A program made the position numbers and the translations under genes. A stretch of DNA of 64,000 nucleotides from Holophagaceae bacterium (GTDB lineage Bacteria > Acidobacteriota > Holophagae > Holophagales > Holophagaceae): NCBI GenBank assembly GCA_016720465.1, contig JADKKO010000001.1, forward strand, positions 1 to 64,000, in the 5' to 3' direction. The notes beneath the pieces are model-generated. The model was not told the DNA's origin and did no database searches. It saw only the letters and a list, made by a program, of their open reading frames with translations. This document shows positions 45,077 through 53,813 of the stretch, in pieces; the stretch's first letter is position 1; every line of letters starts with the position of its first letter.

Positions 45077-45247
45077 GGAAACACCAGAATGGGAGGCCGG
45101 GTCCCGAGGGATTCTAGCCCGGAAATCCCCAAGGTCCACCATGGCTCCATGCGATCCGCCGAGTCGGTCCCGCTTGGCACGGGCGGATCCCGTTTGTGTT
45201 AAAACTCCATCACGCATTCCCATTCATCGACCGCGATTGGAGTTCCT

Positions 45248-48154
45248 GTGGGCATACCCATTCTTCGCGCACTTCAGCTTGGTCTGGTCCTCGGAGCGCT
45301 GCCCGGGGCGCTGGCGGCGCAAAGCGCGGGCGTGACCACCTCGGATTTGAAAGGCGTGGTTCGCTCCCCGCAAGGGGAACCGGTGCCGGGCGCGGCGCTG
45401 ACCTTGCGGCGGGCGGATCTGAATGGGACCTGGACCACCACGAGCGACGGGGCAGGCCGCTACCGCTTCCGCATGCTGCCGGCCGGGAATTATCTACTCA
45501 AGGCGAAGGCCAAGGCGGAGCACGCCGCCCAGGCACCCGTGACGCTTCAGGTCGGCGGCACCGCCCAACAGGATTTGATGCTGGCCTCGTCCGTTGCTGA
45601 ACAAACCGTGGCGGTGGAAGCGCCAGGGGATTCCGAACGCACCCAGGTCGCCAGCGTGGTGGACGAGTCCAGCATTTCCAATCTCCCGATCAACCTGCGG
45701 AATTTCGCGGGGTTCAGCCTGACCACGCCCTTCGCGGCGGTGGGCAATCTGCCGGCCGGCAAGGGCAGCCCTGATTCTGGTCTGAGCTTCGCGGGCATGA
45801 CGCCGCGCCAGAATGCTTTCCTGCTGGACGGGTTGGACAACAATGATTTGGGGCTTGGCGCGCCCCGGTCCAGCCTCAGCCAGGAGGCGGTCCAGGAATT
45901 CCAGGTCATCAGCGGCGGGTTCTCCGCGGAACACGGCCGGGCCCTGGGCGGCATCGTGAACACCGTCACGAAACAGGGAACCAACGAATTGAAGGGATCC
46001 CTGTTCTGGTTCTCCAAAACCGGAAGCCTGGACGCGACCTCCACCACCAGCGCGGAACACCGCCAGCAGTATGGAGCTTCGGTGGGCGGGCCGATCCTCA
46101 AGGACCGGCTCTTCTACTTCGCCGCCGTGGAACGCATGCAGCGGACGGACCAAAATATCGTGGCCATCGACCCCGCCGTGGCCGGCCTCATCCGGGCCTC
46201 TGGGTTCCAGCTCGAAACCGGAAAACTGCCCTTCGAAGAAGGGGATTCCTCCGGATTCCTGCGCCTGGATTGGGTGCAGAATTCCTCGAGCCGGTGGATT
46301 TTCCGGGTTCTCGCGGGGCAATCGGAAAATGAGAACGAGATCCCCTGGGGCGGGCTCACGGCCCGCAGCGCCGGGGGCGCCCGCAGCACGCGCGATCAGA
46401 CGTTCACCCTCGCGCACCAATGGGCGGGCTCTGCCTGGTTCAACGATTTCAGGCTGATGTTCGCCGACCGGGACACGCGCATCGACAGCCTCGATCCGCA
46501 ACGGGCGGTCTACGTGGAGATCCTGGGCGCGGCGTATTTCGGGACCCAGCGGCTGGCGGACCAACGATCCCGGATCCGCTACACCCAACTGGCGGACACG
46601 CTCTCGACGGTGCGGGGAAACCACACGCTGAAGGGGGGCATCGATCTGCTCCACTCGGAGAACGACGCCACCGTGCCGCAGAATTTCTCGGGAGTGTACC
46701 GGTTCCAGGCCATTCCGGAAATCGGCATCGGCAGTTCGATGGCGGCTTTCGCCGCGCCCAATCCCTTCGGCGGTACGGGCATCCCTGTGGCCTTCGTGCA
46801 GAGCTACGGCAATCCCCACGCGCGTTTCACCGCCAGGAGCGAGGCTATTTTCATCCAGGATGATTGGCAGGCGCATCCCGCTTTCCTTCTGAAAATGGGC
46901 CTGCGGTTCGAACGGGAATCCCTGCCGCCCTTCCCGGACACCGCGGACTATGGCGCAGTCCAACACCCGCCCTCGACCGTGGATCCCGTGCTGGGTCCCA
47001 CGCAGCTTCCGGCGGGAGCCTACGACTATCCGGCGAATTTCCGCATCCAGCGGGACTGGAGCGCAAATCTCGTCCACCCACGGCTCTCCTTCAGTTGGCA
47101 GGCGCGGCCGACCTTGCGCATGTTCGGGGGCGCCGGGCGCTTCGGCGGCCCCACGAACCTGGGCCCCTACTACGGCCTCAGGCTCTTCAACGGGCGCGAT
47201 GTCCAGACCGTCATCCGGACGCTGCGGGACCCGGTTCTGCTGGGCCCCTTGCCCTCCTGGGCCAATGCGGATGGCGTGGCCCAAAACCACCGCTATGCCA
47301 CGCTGCCGCCGGGCCCCACGACCTTCGTCCTGCCCGGGGACACAGCCTTCCCCACCATGTGGCAGGAGAACCTGGGCCTTGAATGGATTCCGCGCCCGGC
47401 CCATCGTTTCGCCTTGGAACTGGTGCATTCGAAAGCCAAGGGCTTTATGAATGTGCGCGACGTGAACGCCTTCCAGGTCTACTTCAATCCTGCCACAAGC
47501 CAGCCGGTCCTCCGGCGCCCGGACCTGCGCTACAGCACACTCAACCGGGTGGATGGAAGCGGCCGCGCCGACTATGACGGGCAGAGCCTCGCCTGGACCT
47601 GGAAACGGAGCGGACAATTCCTGCTGAACGCGAGCTATACCCATTCCCATGCCTGGGACAACTTCACGGATTGGACTTCGGATTTCACGCCGCAGAACAC
47701 CTTCGATCCTTCGAGCGAATGGGGCCCGAGCCTGCAACACCAGGCGCACCGGCTCAGCGCCGCCGCCGTGTGGAGCACGGGCCAGGAAGGGCCGGCCCTG
47801 CGCCGCGACTGGACCTTCAGCGGCATCCTGCATTGGGCTTCAGGGCGGCCGTACACCCAATTGGCTGGTTCCGACGCCAACTATGACGGGGATGGCACCT
47901 CGGACCGTCCGGCCGGCGTGGGCCGCAACTCGGAGGCCACACCCTCCACTTCGACACTGGATCTGCGCGCTTCGCGGACCTTCAGTTTCAGCGGTTCGAA
48001 GCTCGAGCTCATTCTGGAGGTCTTCAATTGCTTCAACCGTTCCAATGTGCTCCAGGTCCAGAACGTCCACGCCTCCGTTACGCCGGAGTACGGAACACCC
48101 ATCCGCTACGGTCCCAAGCGGCAGTTGCAGTTCGGCGCGCGGTACAAGTTTTAG
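45248..48154 (+). CDS. TonB-dependent receptor with N-terminal carboxypeptidase-regulatory domain
   Basis: GGAG at 45239-45242 supports the GTG start at 45248. The 968-residue outer-membrane protein has a signal peptide (to ALAAQS), a CarboxypepD_reg-like domain at about 30-115 (LKGVVRSPQGEPVPGAALTL, GRYRFRMLPAGNYLLKAKA), a plug with NAFLLDGLDNNDLGLG, EFQVISGGFSAEHGRALGG and VNTVTKQGTNELKGSLF, and a barrel ending in aromatic-rich strands with LQFGARYKF. This Oar-like form is abundant in Acidobacteria and takes up polymers or peptides, or simply shapes the envelope. The ligand is not predictable. No dedicated TonB/ExbBD in the window. Confidence 0.9.
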   Translation: MGIPILRALQLGLVLGALPGALAAQSAGVTTSDLKGVVRSPQGEPVPGAALTLRRADLNGTWTTTSDGAGRYRFRMLPAGNYLLKAKAKAEHAAQAPVTLQVGGTAQQDLMLASSVAEQTVAVEAPGDSERTQVASVVDESSISNLPINLRNFAGFSLTTPFAAVGNLPAGKGSPDSGLSFAGMTPRQNAFLLDGLDNNDLGLGAPRSSLSQEAVQEFQVISGGFSAEHGRALGGIVNTVTKQGTNELKGSLFWFSKTGSLDATSTTSAEHRQQYGASVGGPILKDRLFYFAAVERMQRTDQNIVAIDPAVAGLIRASGFQLETGKLPFEEGDSSGFLRLDWVQNSSSRWIFRVLAGQSENENEIPWGGLTARSAGGARSTRDQTFTLAHQWAGSAWFNDFRLMFADRDTRIDSLDPQRAVYVEILGAAYFGTQRLADQRSRIRYTQLADTLSTVRGNHTLKGGIDLLHSENDATVPQNFSGVYRFQAIPEIGIGSSMAAFAAPNPFGGTGIPVAFVQSYGNPHARFTARSEAIFIQDDWQAHPAFLLKMGLRFERESLPPFPDTADYGAVQHPPSTVDPVLGPTQLPAGAYDYPANFRIQRDWSANLVHPRLSFSWQARPTLRMFGGAGRFGGPTNLGPYYGLRLFNGRDVQTVIRTLRDPVLLGPLPSWANADGVAQNHRYATLPPGPTTFVLPGDTAFPTMWQENLGLEWIPRPAHRFALELVHSKAKGFMNVRDVNAFQVYFNPATSQPVLRRPDLRYSTLNRVDGSGRADYDGQSLAWTWKRSGQFLLNASYTHSHAWDNFTDWTSDFTPQNTFDPSSEWGPSLQHQAHRLSAAAVWSTGQEGPALRRDWTFSGILHWASGRPYTQLAGSDANYDGDGTSDRPAGVGRNSEATPSTSTLDLRASRTFSFSGSKLELILEVFNCFNRSNVLQVQNVHASVTPEYGTPIRYGPKRQLQFGARYKF

Positions 48155-48157
48155 AGC

Positions 48158-51100
48158 CTACGCGATCCCAGGCGCGAACAGCCGGGCGGTGGCCTCCGGA
48201 TTGCGGTAGCCGGCCTCCTTCATTGCGGCGGTGGCCGCCGCCTTGAGATCCTGGCCCTGGGCGTTGCCCAGGAGATGTCCCCGCACCCAGCGCACCGCTT
48301 GGACATGCGTGGCCATCCCTTCGTTTTCCAAGGATATTTCCGCTTCCACCAGGCTGGCTTGGGCCTCGTCGTTGCGGCCTTCCAGCGCCAGGGCCACCGC
48401 CTGGTCCTTCAGGGCCTGGGCTTTGGAGTTGGCAGAGGGTTCATCGAAGAGGGACTGTATGTCCCGGCGCGCGGCCTTCAGCAGGGCCGCCCGGTTCGCG
48501 GGTTCAGCGGCGGCCGTGGCCAGCAGGCAGCGGGCCCGGAGTTCGACGCAGGAGATCCGGGCGCTTTGGGACCGCAAAAGGTGGGATCCCTTCAGGGCGG
48601 GCCACTGGGATTGCACGAAGTCCAGGGCGGCCCTGGGTTGTCCCCTGTAAAGGTGGACCGAGGCCCGGCCGATGAGGCGATGGAAGTGCTGCGTGAGGAA
48701 CCCTGTTTCCGGCCAGCCTTCCAGGGCCCGGTCCATTTCGGTTTCGGCGAGTTCGGGATCGTCCGCGGCCAGGTGGATGTTCCAGCCCACGATTCGCAGG
48801 TTCGCGAGCATCAGGACGTCCCCGAGATCCTCTGCCTCGCTGAGCAGCTCTGGGTACCGCTGGGTCGCCGGCCGGATCCGGCCCATGATGATGTTCGCCA
48901 TGAATGCGAAGAACTGGACGGTGTGGATCTCGTAGGTGACGCCCGTGCAGCTTGCCCTCAGGACCGTTTCGGCCTTCTCCAGCCAGTCGGCTGACGAACG
49001 CCAGCGCCCGGTCACCAGGGCGGCGATGCCGGCTCCGATATAAGCCCGCGCCAGGGGCTCAGGCTGGCCGAACCGTTCGGCGAGGGCCATGGTGGTGGCT
49101 TGGATGCGCCGCGAAGCACTGAGGTCGCCGCTGCCGCTTTCGGCCGCGCGCAATGCCATTTCATGCGCGAGGCCCCGCACCAGCCGGTAGGGCTCCCCCG
49201 CCTCCAAAGCCAGGAGCAGTTGCCGGGCCTGGAAATCAGCGGCCCGGATGAAATCGAATAACCCGAGGCCCATGGTCACCGACCACAGGGTGTCGATGCG
49301 GTCGAGCAATTCGGCGGGGATCGCCTCCGCGCTGCGCTCGGTGAATTTGATGCCCCGGAAGTAGAGGCGCAGGCGGTGGAAGACGAGGGAGACAAGGGCC
49401 CCCGTGGGCGTGGCGGGGATGCGAACCCCGATTGCCGCCAGCACCTGGCGGGTCGTGGCGAGGCCCTGTTCCAAGTGGCCGCTGCGGAAGAACTCCTCGG
49501 CGGCCCGCCGCCGCCAGACGCGGTGGGATGGAGAATCGCCATGGGAGGCGGCATCCAGGAAGACCTGGGCCGCGGCCGCGCCCCGGCCTGTGTTCACCAG
49601 GGCCTGGGCCAGCCGGATGCGCAAATCCTGGAGGGAAGGATCCCCGGCCTGCCGCAGGTCGATGGCTTGTTGGTACAGCGTGGCTGCCTGGTCGAAGGCC
49701 AGCGCTTCGGCCGCGAGGTCCGCGGCGCTGGAGGAGAAATCCGCCGCCTTGCCACGCTCGCCGCCGGCGAGGTAATGCTGAGCGAGGGCCTGGGGATCCG
49801 CGCCGGGGCTCTGCTCCAAGGCCTCGGCCAGCATGAGGTGGCGGCTGGAAATGGCTTCCGCGCCGAGGCTGCGGGCCACCGCCTCCCCGACCCGGTCATG
49901 ATAGACCTCCAGGGTCCTGTGGTCCGAGGTCCCCCGCGCCCGGGCCAGGTGGCCCGCCCTCAAAGGCGCGAAAGGGTCGGCCTGGCCGGGTTCCGCCTTC
50001 ACGGCCCGCCGCACCGCGGACCAGGGCAGGGGATAGCCTGCAACCGCGAGCAGTTCCAGAATCTGCCGCGAAATTTCCGGAAGCATCTGGACGCGGATGA
50101 GCAGGAGCCGTTCAAGATCTGCTGTTCCAGTGGCGGGCAGCAATTCCGCTCCACCTGGATGGCGGGCCAATTCGCTGATGAAAAGCGGACTTCCGCCAGC
50201 CTCGTCGGCGATGTTCCGGGCCCTTGTCTCGTGATCGTCGTGTCCGGGGCGCTCGGGCCCCATGAGCGAAAGCGCCAGTTGGGCCGAGGCCTCGGCGTCC
50301 AGCGGTTCCACGGGCAGATCCACGTGGCGCGCTGATTTCAGCATGGGCAGCAGTTCCAACAGGGCCGGGCTTGTCCCGGATTCCTCACGCCGGTAGCAGG
50401 CCACCAGCAGGAAGGCCGGACGGTCGGGCGGACGCAGCAGTTCTCCCAGCAAAGCCACGCTGTCCAGGTCGCCCCATTGCAGGTCGTCGAGGACCAGCAC
50501 CAGGGGGCGCTGGTCCGCCAGGCGCGACAGCAGCGCCCTCAGGGCGGAAAAGGCCCGCTGGCGGGTCTCCAATGCGTCCAGGGAGCCCACGCTTCGGGCC
50601 GCGGCCCGCGCGATGGACGGCACCTGCTGGAGCACCGGAAAGAGCTTCGCCAGGGCTCCTATATGCCTGGGCAGCAGTGGTTCCGTCTCCACCGAAGGCA
50701 TGAACCGCATCACCTGGCTGAGGCCGTCGATCAGGCTGTCGACGGCTTTGAACGGGACCGATTCCTGTTCGAAACACCGGCCATACAGGACGACCGCGCG
50801 CGGGTTGTCCTCCTGCACGGAGCGGAGGAAGCGCCGCACGAGGAAACTCTTTCCGATTCCCGAGCTGCCATGCAGCAGCACGGTGCTCGGTTCATCCCGG
50901 ACGGTGGATTCGAAAGCGGCCCTCAGGGCCGAGACTTCCTTGGCGCGCCCTACGAAAATCCGGCGCAGCGCCTGGGAACCTGGCTCATTCCAGGCCCCGG
51001 GTTTTACTGTCCCGGGGTGTCCCAGCCGTTCCATCAGCTCTTGCCGGCCCATGCGAAGCCGGGGATTCCGGTTCAGAAGGGCGACGCAGATCTCATCGAG

Positions 51101-51997
51101 GTCGTCGGGCACGCCGGGAGCGATGGTGGCGGGACGGGGTGGATCCAGCTCCTGTTTGGCCTGGAGCATCGCCATGGGCGACCCGGTGAAGGGCAGGCGG
51201 CCGGTGAGGGATTCGTAGAGCATCACGCCCACGGCATACCAGTCGCTGGCTTCGTCGGCGCGCTGGCCGGCCACCTGCTCGGGCGAGATGTGCGAGGGGG
51301 TTCCCACCAGCTTCGGCGGCAGGCCCGGGGCCCAGGCTTCATGGGGCGAAATATCCAGCACGAGCCCGAAATCCAGAATCACCAGCCGGCCCGCCGGGGT
51401 CACCAGCACGTTGCTGGATTTCAGGTCGCGGTGGAGTTTCCCGGATGCATGCAGCGCTGAAACGCCGTTGACAAGCTGGCGGAGGGTGTTGCGCAGGCGC
51501 GCCGGATCCTTTATGGCCTTGACTTCTCCCGTGTCCGGAACCTGCGCCGAAGGGCCGCTGTCCGCGAACATCGTGGGCTCTTCGCCGGTGACCGCATGGG
51601 AAGCGCTGTCCGAAAAATGGATTCCGGCAGGGCCTTGCTCGTCCATCCCCGAAGTCCGGTCTTCCCGACGACCCCCGAAAGCCCCGCGACCCGTCGGCCG
51701 CTCATTCCGGACCCAGGCGGAGAAGGGCAGGCCGTCGATGAGCTCCATGGTGAAGTAGGCGCGGTCGCCATCGCTGCCCAGTTCGAACAAGCCCACGAGA
51801 TTCGGATGCGAGATGTCCGCCAGGGCCCGGAATTCCTGTTTGAACTGGTACAGCGCCTCGGGGCCGACGTTGGTGAGCGTCTTAAGGGCCACCACGGCCT
51901 GGCGGTCCTGGTCGAAGACTTCGAAGACCATGCCGAACGAGCCGGAGCCGATGCTCCGGCGGACATGGATGCGGTCGGTCCCCTGGAAATCCCCCAC
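48158..51997 (-). CDS. Ser/Thr protein kinase fused to AAA-type ATPase and TPR-like repeats
   Basis: GTG 51997 with an AGGA-type ribosome site starts a 1279-residue cytosolic regulator. The kinase domain (about 10-290) is complete: SIGSGSFGMVFEVFD, Lys39 in VVALKTL, HRDLKSSNVLVTPAGRLVILDFG with catalytic Asp and DFG, and GTPSHISPEQVAGQ. An insert of roughly 70 Gly/Pro/Glu-rich residues separates the two lobes before the HRD motif. Next comes an ATPase (about 335-620) with Walker A LHGSSGIGKSFLVRRF and Walker B LVLVLDDLQWGDLDSVALL, and then a 650-residue helical TPR-like half. This is the PknK/MalT-like STAND arrangement, which couples ligand-driven assembly to signalling. Divergent from the double-DUF422 gene. 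Confidence 0.9.
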   Translation of the reverse strand: MGDFQGTDRIHVRRSIGSGSFGMVFEVFDQDRQAVVALKTLTNVGPEALYQFKQEFRALADISHPNLVGLFELGSDGDRAYFTMELIDGLPFSAWVRNERPTGRGAFGGRREDRTSGMDEQGPAGIHFSDSASHAVTGEEPTMFADSGPSAQVPDTGEVKAIKDPARLRNTLRQLVNGVSALHASGKLHRDLKSSNVLVTPAGRLVILDFGLVLDISPHEAWAPGLPPKLVGTPSHISPEQVAGQRADEASDWYAVGVMLYESLTGRLPFTGSPMAMLQAKQELDPPRPATIAPGVPDDLDEICVALLNRNPRLRMGRQELMERLGHPGTVKPGAWNEPGSQALRRIFVGRAKEVSALRAAFESTVRDEPSTVLLHGSSGIGKSFLVRRFLRSVQEDNPRAVVLYGRCFEQESVPFKAVDSLIDGLSQVMRFMPSVETEPLLPRHIGALAKLFPVLQQVPSIARAAARSVGSLDALETRQRAFSALRALLSRLADQRPLVLVLDDLQWGDLDSVALLGELLRPPDRPAFLLVACYRREESGTSPALLELLPMLKSARHVDLPVEPLDAEASAQLALSLMGPERPGHDDHETRARNIADEAGGSPLFISELARHPGGAELLPATGTADLERLLLIRVQMLPEISRQILELLAVAGYPLPWSAVRRAVKAEPGQADPFAPLRAGHLARARGTSDHRTLEVYHDRVGEAVARSLGAEAISSRHLMLAEALEQSPGADPQALAQHYLAGGERGKAADFSSSAADLAAEALAFDQAATLYQQAIDLRQAGDPSLQDLRIRLAQALVNTGRGAAAAQVFLDAASHGDSPSHRVWRRRAAEEFFRSGHLEQGLATTRQVLAAIGVRIPATPTGALVSLVFHRLRLYFRGIKFTERSAEAIPAELLDRIDTLWSVTMGLGLFDFIRAADFQARQLLLALEAGEPYRLVRGLAHEMALRAAESGSGDLSASRRIQATTMALAERFGQPEPLARAYIGAGIAALVTGRWRSSADWLEKAETVLRASCTGVTYEIHTVQFFAFMANIIMGRIRPATQRYPELLSEAEDLGDVLMLANLRIVGWNIHLAADDPELAETEMDRALEGWPETGFLTQHFHRLIGRASVHLYRGQPRAALDFVQSQWPALKGSHLLRSQSARISCVELRARCLLATAAAEPANRAALLKAARRDIQSLFDEPSANSKAQALKDQAVALALEGRNDEAQASLVEAEISLENEGMATHVQAVRWVRGHLLGNAQGQDLKAAATAAMKEAGYRNPEATARLFAPGIA

Positions 51998-52010
51998 GCG
52001 ATTGTTCCTG

Positions 52011-52025
52011 ATGAATGGAATTCAT
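52011..52025. promoter_or_regulatory. Palindrome in the kinase/DUF422 divergent intergenic region
   Basis: ATGAAT-GGA-ATTCAT is a perfect 6-bp dyad with a 3-bp centre in the 69 bp between the divergent start codons 51997 and 52067. It sits beside the kinase ribosome site and could be an operator; no known motif is recognised. Confidence 0.25.
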
Positions 52026-52066
52026 AGGGTATCCTGCCATTCAAAATCCCTGTAGCGAGGCCGCGC

Positions 52067-53743
52067 ATGAAAAACGAAGCGATGAAGGACCGCCTTCTCA
52101 TCATCGCGATGCTGACATTGCTGTTCACTGGTGCAGCGCTCCAGACCCTATTTGGAGCCGCGCTGGGCTCCAAGCCGCCGTTCATCCTCAGCAACCTGGT
52201 CTTCAGCGGGCTGGCCCTGATCCACGCCTGGCACATGCTGGGCTGGCGGCGGGCCGCGACCTTCTTCGGGGTGGTCTTCGTGCTGGCCTGGATCGCCGAG
52301 AGCCTGAGCATCGCCACCTGCCTGGCCACCTGCTACCACTACACTCCCGTGCTCGGATGGCGCATCGGCCAGGTGCCGCTGTTCGTGCCCCTGGGCTGGT
52401 TCGCCATGATCTACAACAGCTACGTCATCGTGAATCTCGCCGCCGAAGGCCATCCGGTCAGCACCAAGGGCGACGGCGTCTGGATGGCCTGGCTGGCGCT
52501 GCTCACGGCCTTCGTGATGGCCACCTGGGACCTCACGCTGGATCCCTACATGGTCATCAAGGAGCAGGCCTGGGTCTGGGAGCAAGGGGGCATCTATTTC
52601 GGCATCCCGGCCGCCAATTATGTGTCCTGGGTGGAAGTCGTGTTCATCATCACCGTGGTCTACCGGATGGCCGAGCGGGGCTTGCCGCTGCCCAAGAAAA
52701 AAATATCTCCCTGGATGGCGGGCGTCCCGGTGGCGGGCTACGCGCTGATGAGCCTTCCCGCCGTGTTCATCGGCGTCCCCGATGCGACAAGGGTGCTCGC
52801 GCCCTTCACCGCGGGCATTCCGATCCTGATGGCCGTCGCCCCCCTCATGCAGATGGGGCGCCCCCACTTCAGGGAATGCGGAACGTACCTTCACCGATTG
52901 GTCGCGCCGGACCACGTGGTGAGCGACACCGGGTCGCGCATATTATTCATCATGCTGGCCGCGGCCTTCCTGGTCCACGTCGGAATGAACGGACTCCGCC
53001 TGCAGCAGGGCGGCCGCCTGCCGTTTGATCAGATGACGGTCTTTTTCAGCATCTTCGTCGTGCTCCACGCCTGTTTCATGCTTGGATGGCGGCGGGCCCT
53101 CTGGTTTTTCGGCGCCACGGCTTTCATCAGTTTCCTGTTCGAGTACATTGGCGTGAAGACGGGACTCGTCTTTGGACACTACTATTACACCGACGTGCTG
53201 GGCTGGAAGATCCTCGGCGCTGTGCCCTGGCCCATCCCGCTCGCCTATTTCATGGTGCTCTACCCCAGCACGATGATGGCGAACCTCGCAATCCACGGCG
53301 CTCCGGTGACGAACAAATTGCCGTGGGGCTGGTCAGCCTTCGCCGCGCTGCTGGGGGCCCTCATCATGAGCGCCTGGGACCTGACCATGGACCCGTACAT
53401 GTCCCTGCAGCAGAAGGCCTGGATCTGGACCGATGGCGGGCGGTACTTCGGCATCCCCTTCCTCAACTTCTCGGGCTGGGTGTTCACGACCTTCACGGCA
53501 GGCCTGGCCTATCGCCTCATCGAATACCGCATCCCTTTGAAGCCCATGGGCCACATGAGCACCCTGGTCGTGATCGCTCCCATCCTCTGCTACGCGGTGC
53601 TTCCCATCGGCGATCTCGCCATGGGCTACCCCGAGGCCACGAAAGTCATCGCGCCCTTCTCCATGGGCATCGCGGTCATCGCAGCATTGATGCGCATGGG
53701 CGAGCCGGCGGATTTGAAGGCCGGCGAGGAGCATGCTGATTAA
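52067..53743 (+). CDS. Tandem fusion of two CruF-like (DUF422) carotenoid-biosynthesis domains
   Basis: The 558-residue multi-pass membrane protein contains the same domain twice. N-half: LIHAWHMLGWRRAATFFG, TWDLTLDPYMVIKEQAW and GGIYFGIPAANYVSW. C-half, about 282 residues later: LHACFMLGWRRALWFFG, AWDLTMDPYMSLQQKAW and GGRYFGIPFLNFSGW. The pattern is that of DUF422 proteins such as CruF, the carotenoid 1',2'-hydratase acting on acyclic or monocyclic carotenes in the membrane. The C-half keeps more of the CruF-like FEYIGVKTGLVFGHYYYTD motif, while the N-half has diverged there (AESLSIATCLATCYHYTP). Single-domain proteins are the norm; a fused pair is unusual. No other carotenoid genes are in the window, so the substrate is uncertain. 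Confidence 0.8.
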   Translation: MKNEAMKDRLLIIAMLTLLFTGAALQTLFGAALGSKPPFILSNLVFSGLALIHAWHMLGWRRAATFFGVVFVLAWIAESLSIATCLATCYHYTPVLGWRIGQVPLFVPLGWFAMIYNSYVIVNLAAEGHPVSTKGDGVWMAWLALLTAFVMATWDLTLDPYMVIKEQAWVWEQGGIYFGIPAANYVSWVEVVFIITVVYRMAERGLPLPKKKISPWMAGVPVAGYALMSLPAVFIGVPDATRVLAPFTAGIPILMAVAPLMQMGRPHFRECGTYLHRLVAPDHVVSDTGSRILFIMLAAAFLVHVGMNGLRLQQGGRLPFDQMTVFFSIFVVLHACFMLGWRRALWFFGATAFISFLFEYIGVKTGLVFGHYYYTDVLGWKILGAVPWPIPLAYFMVLYPSTMMANLAIHGAPVTNKLPWGWSAFAALLGALIMSAWDLTMDPYMSLQQKAWIWTDGGRYFGIPFLNFSGWVFTTFTAGLAYRLIEYRIPLKPMGHMSTLVVIAPILCYAVLPIGDLAMGYPEATKVIAPFSMGIAVIAALMRMGEPADLKAGEEHAD

Positions 53744-53813
53744 AAAAAGCCCGGACACCGCGTCTTAATGCGTCGCACCCATTTGAATGCGAGGGCCACT
53801 CCTGAACGGCGGC

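Noticed and set aside
45494..47833. 779-codon minus-strand frame inside the TonB-dependent receptor gene
   Set aside because: Shadow of a well-supported gene; composition rich in Arg/Gly/Pro/His and without recognisable domains.
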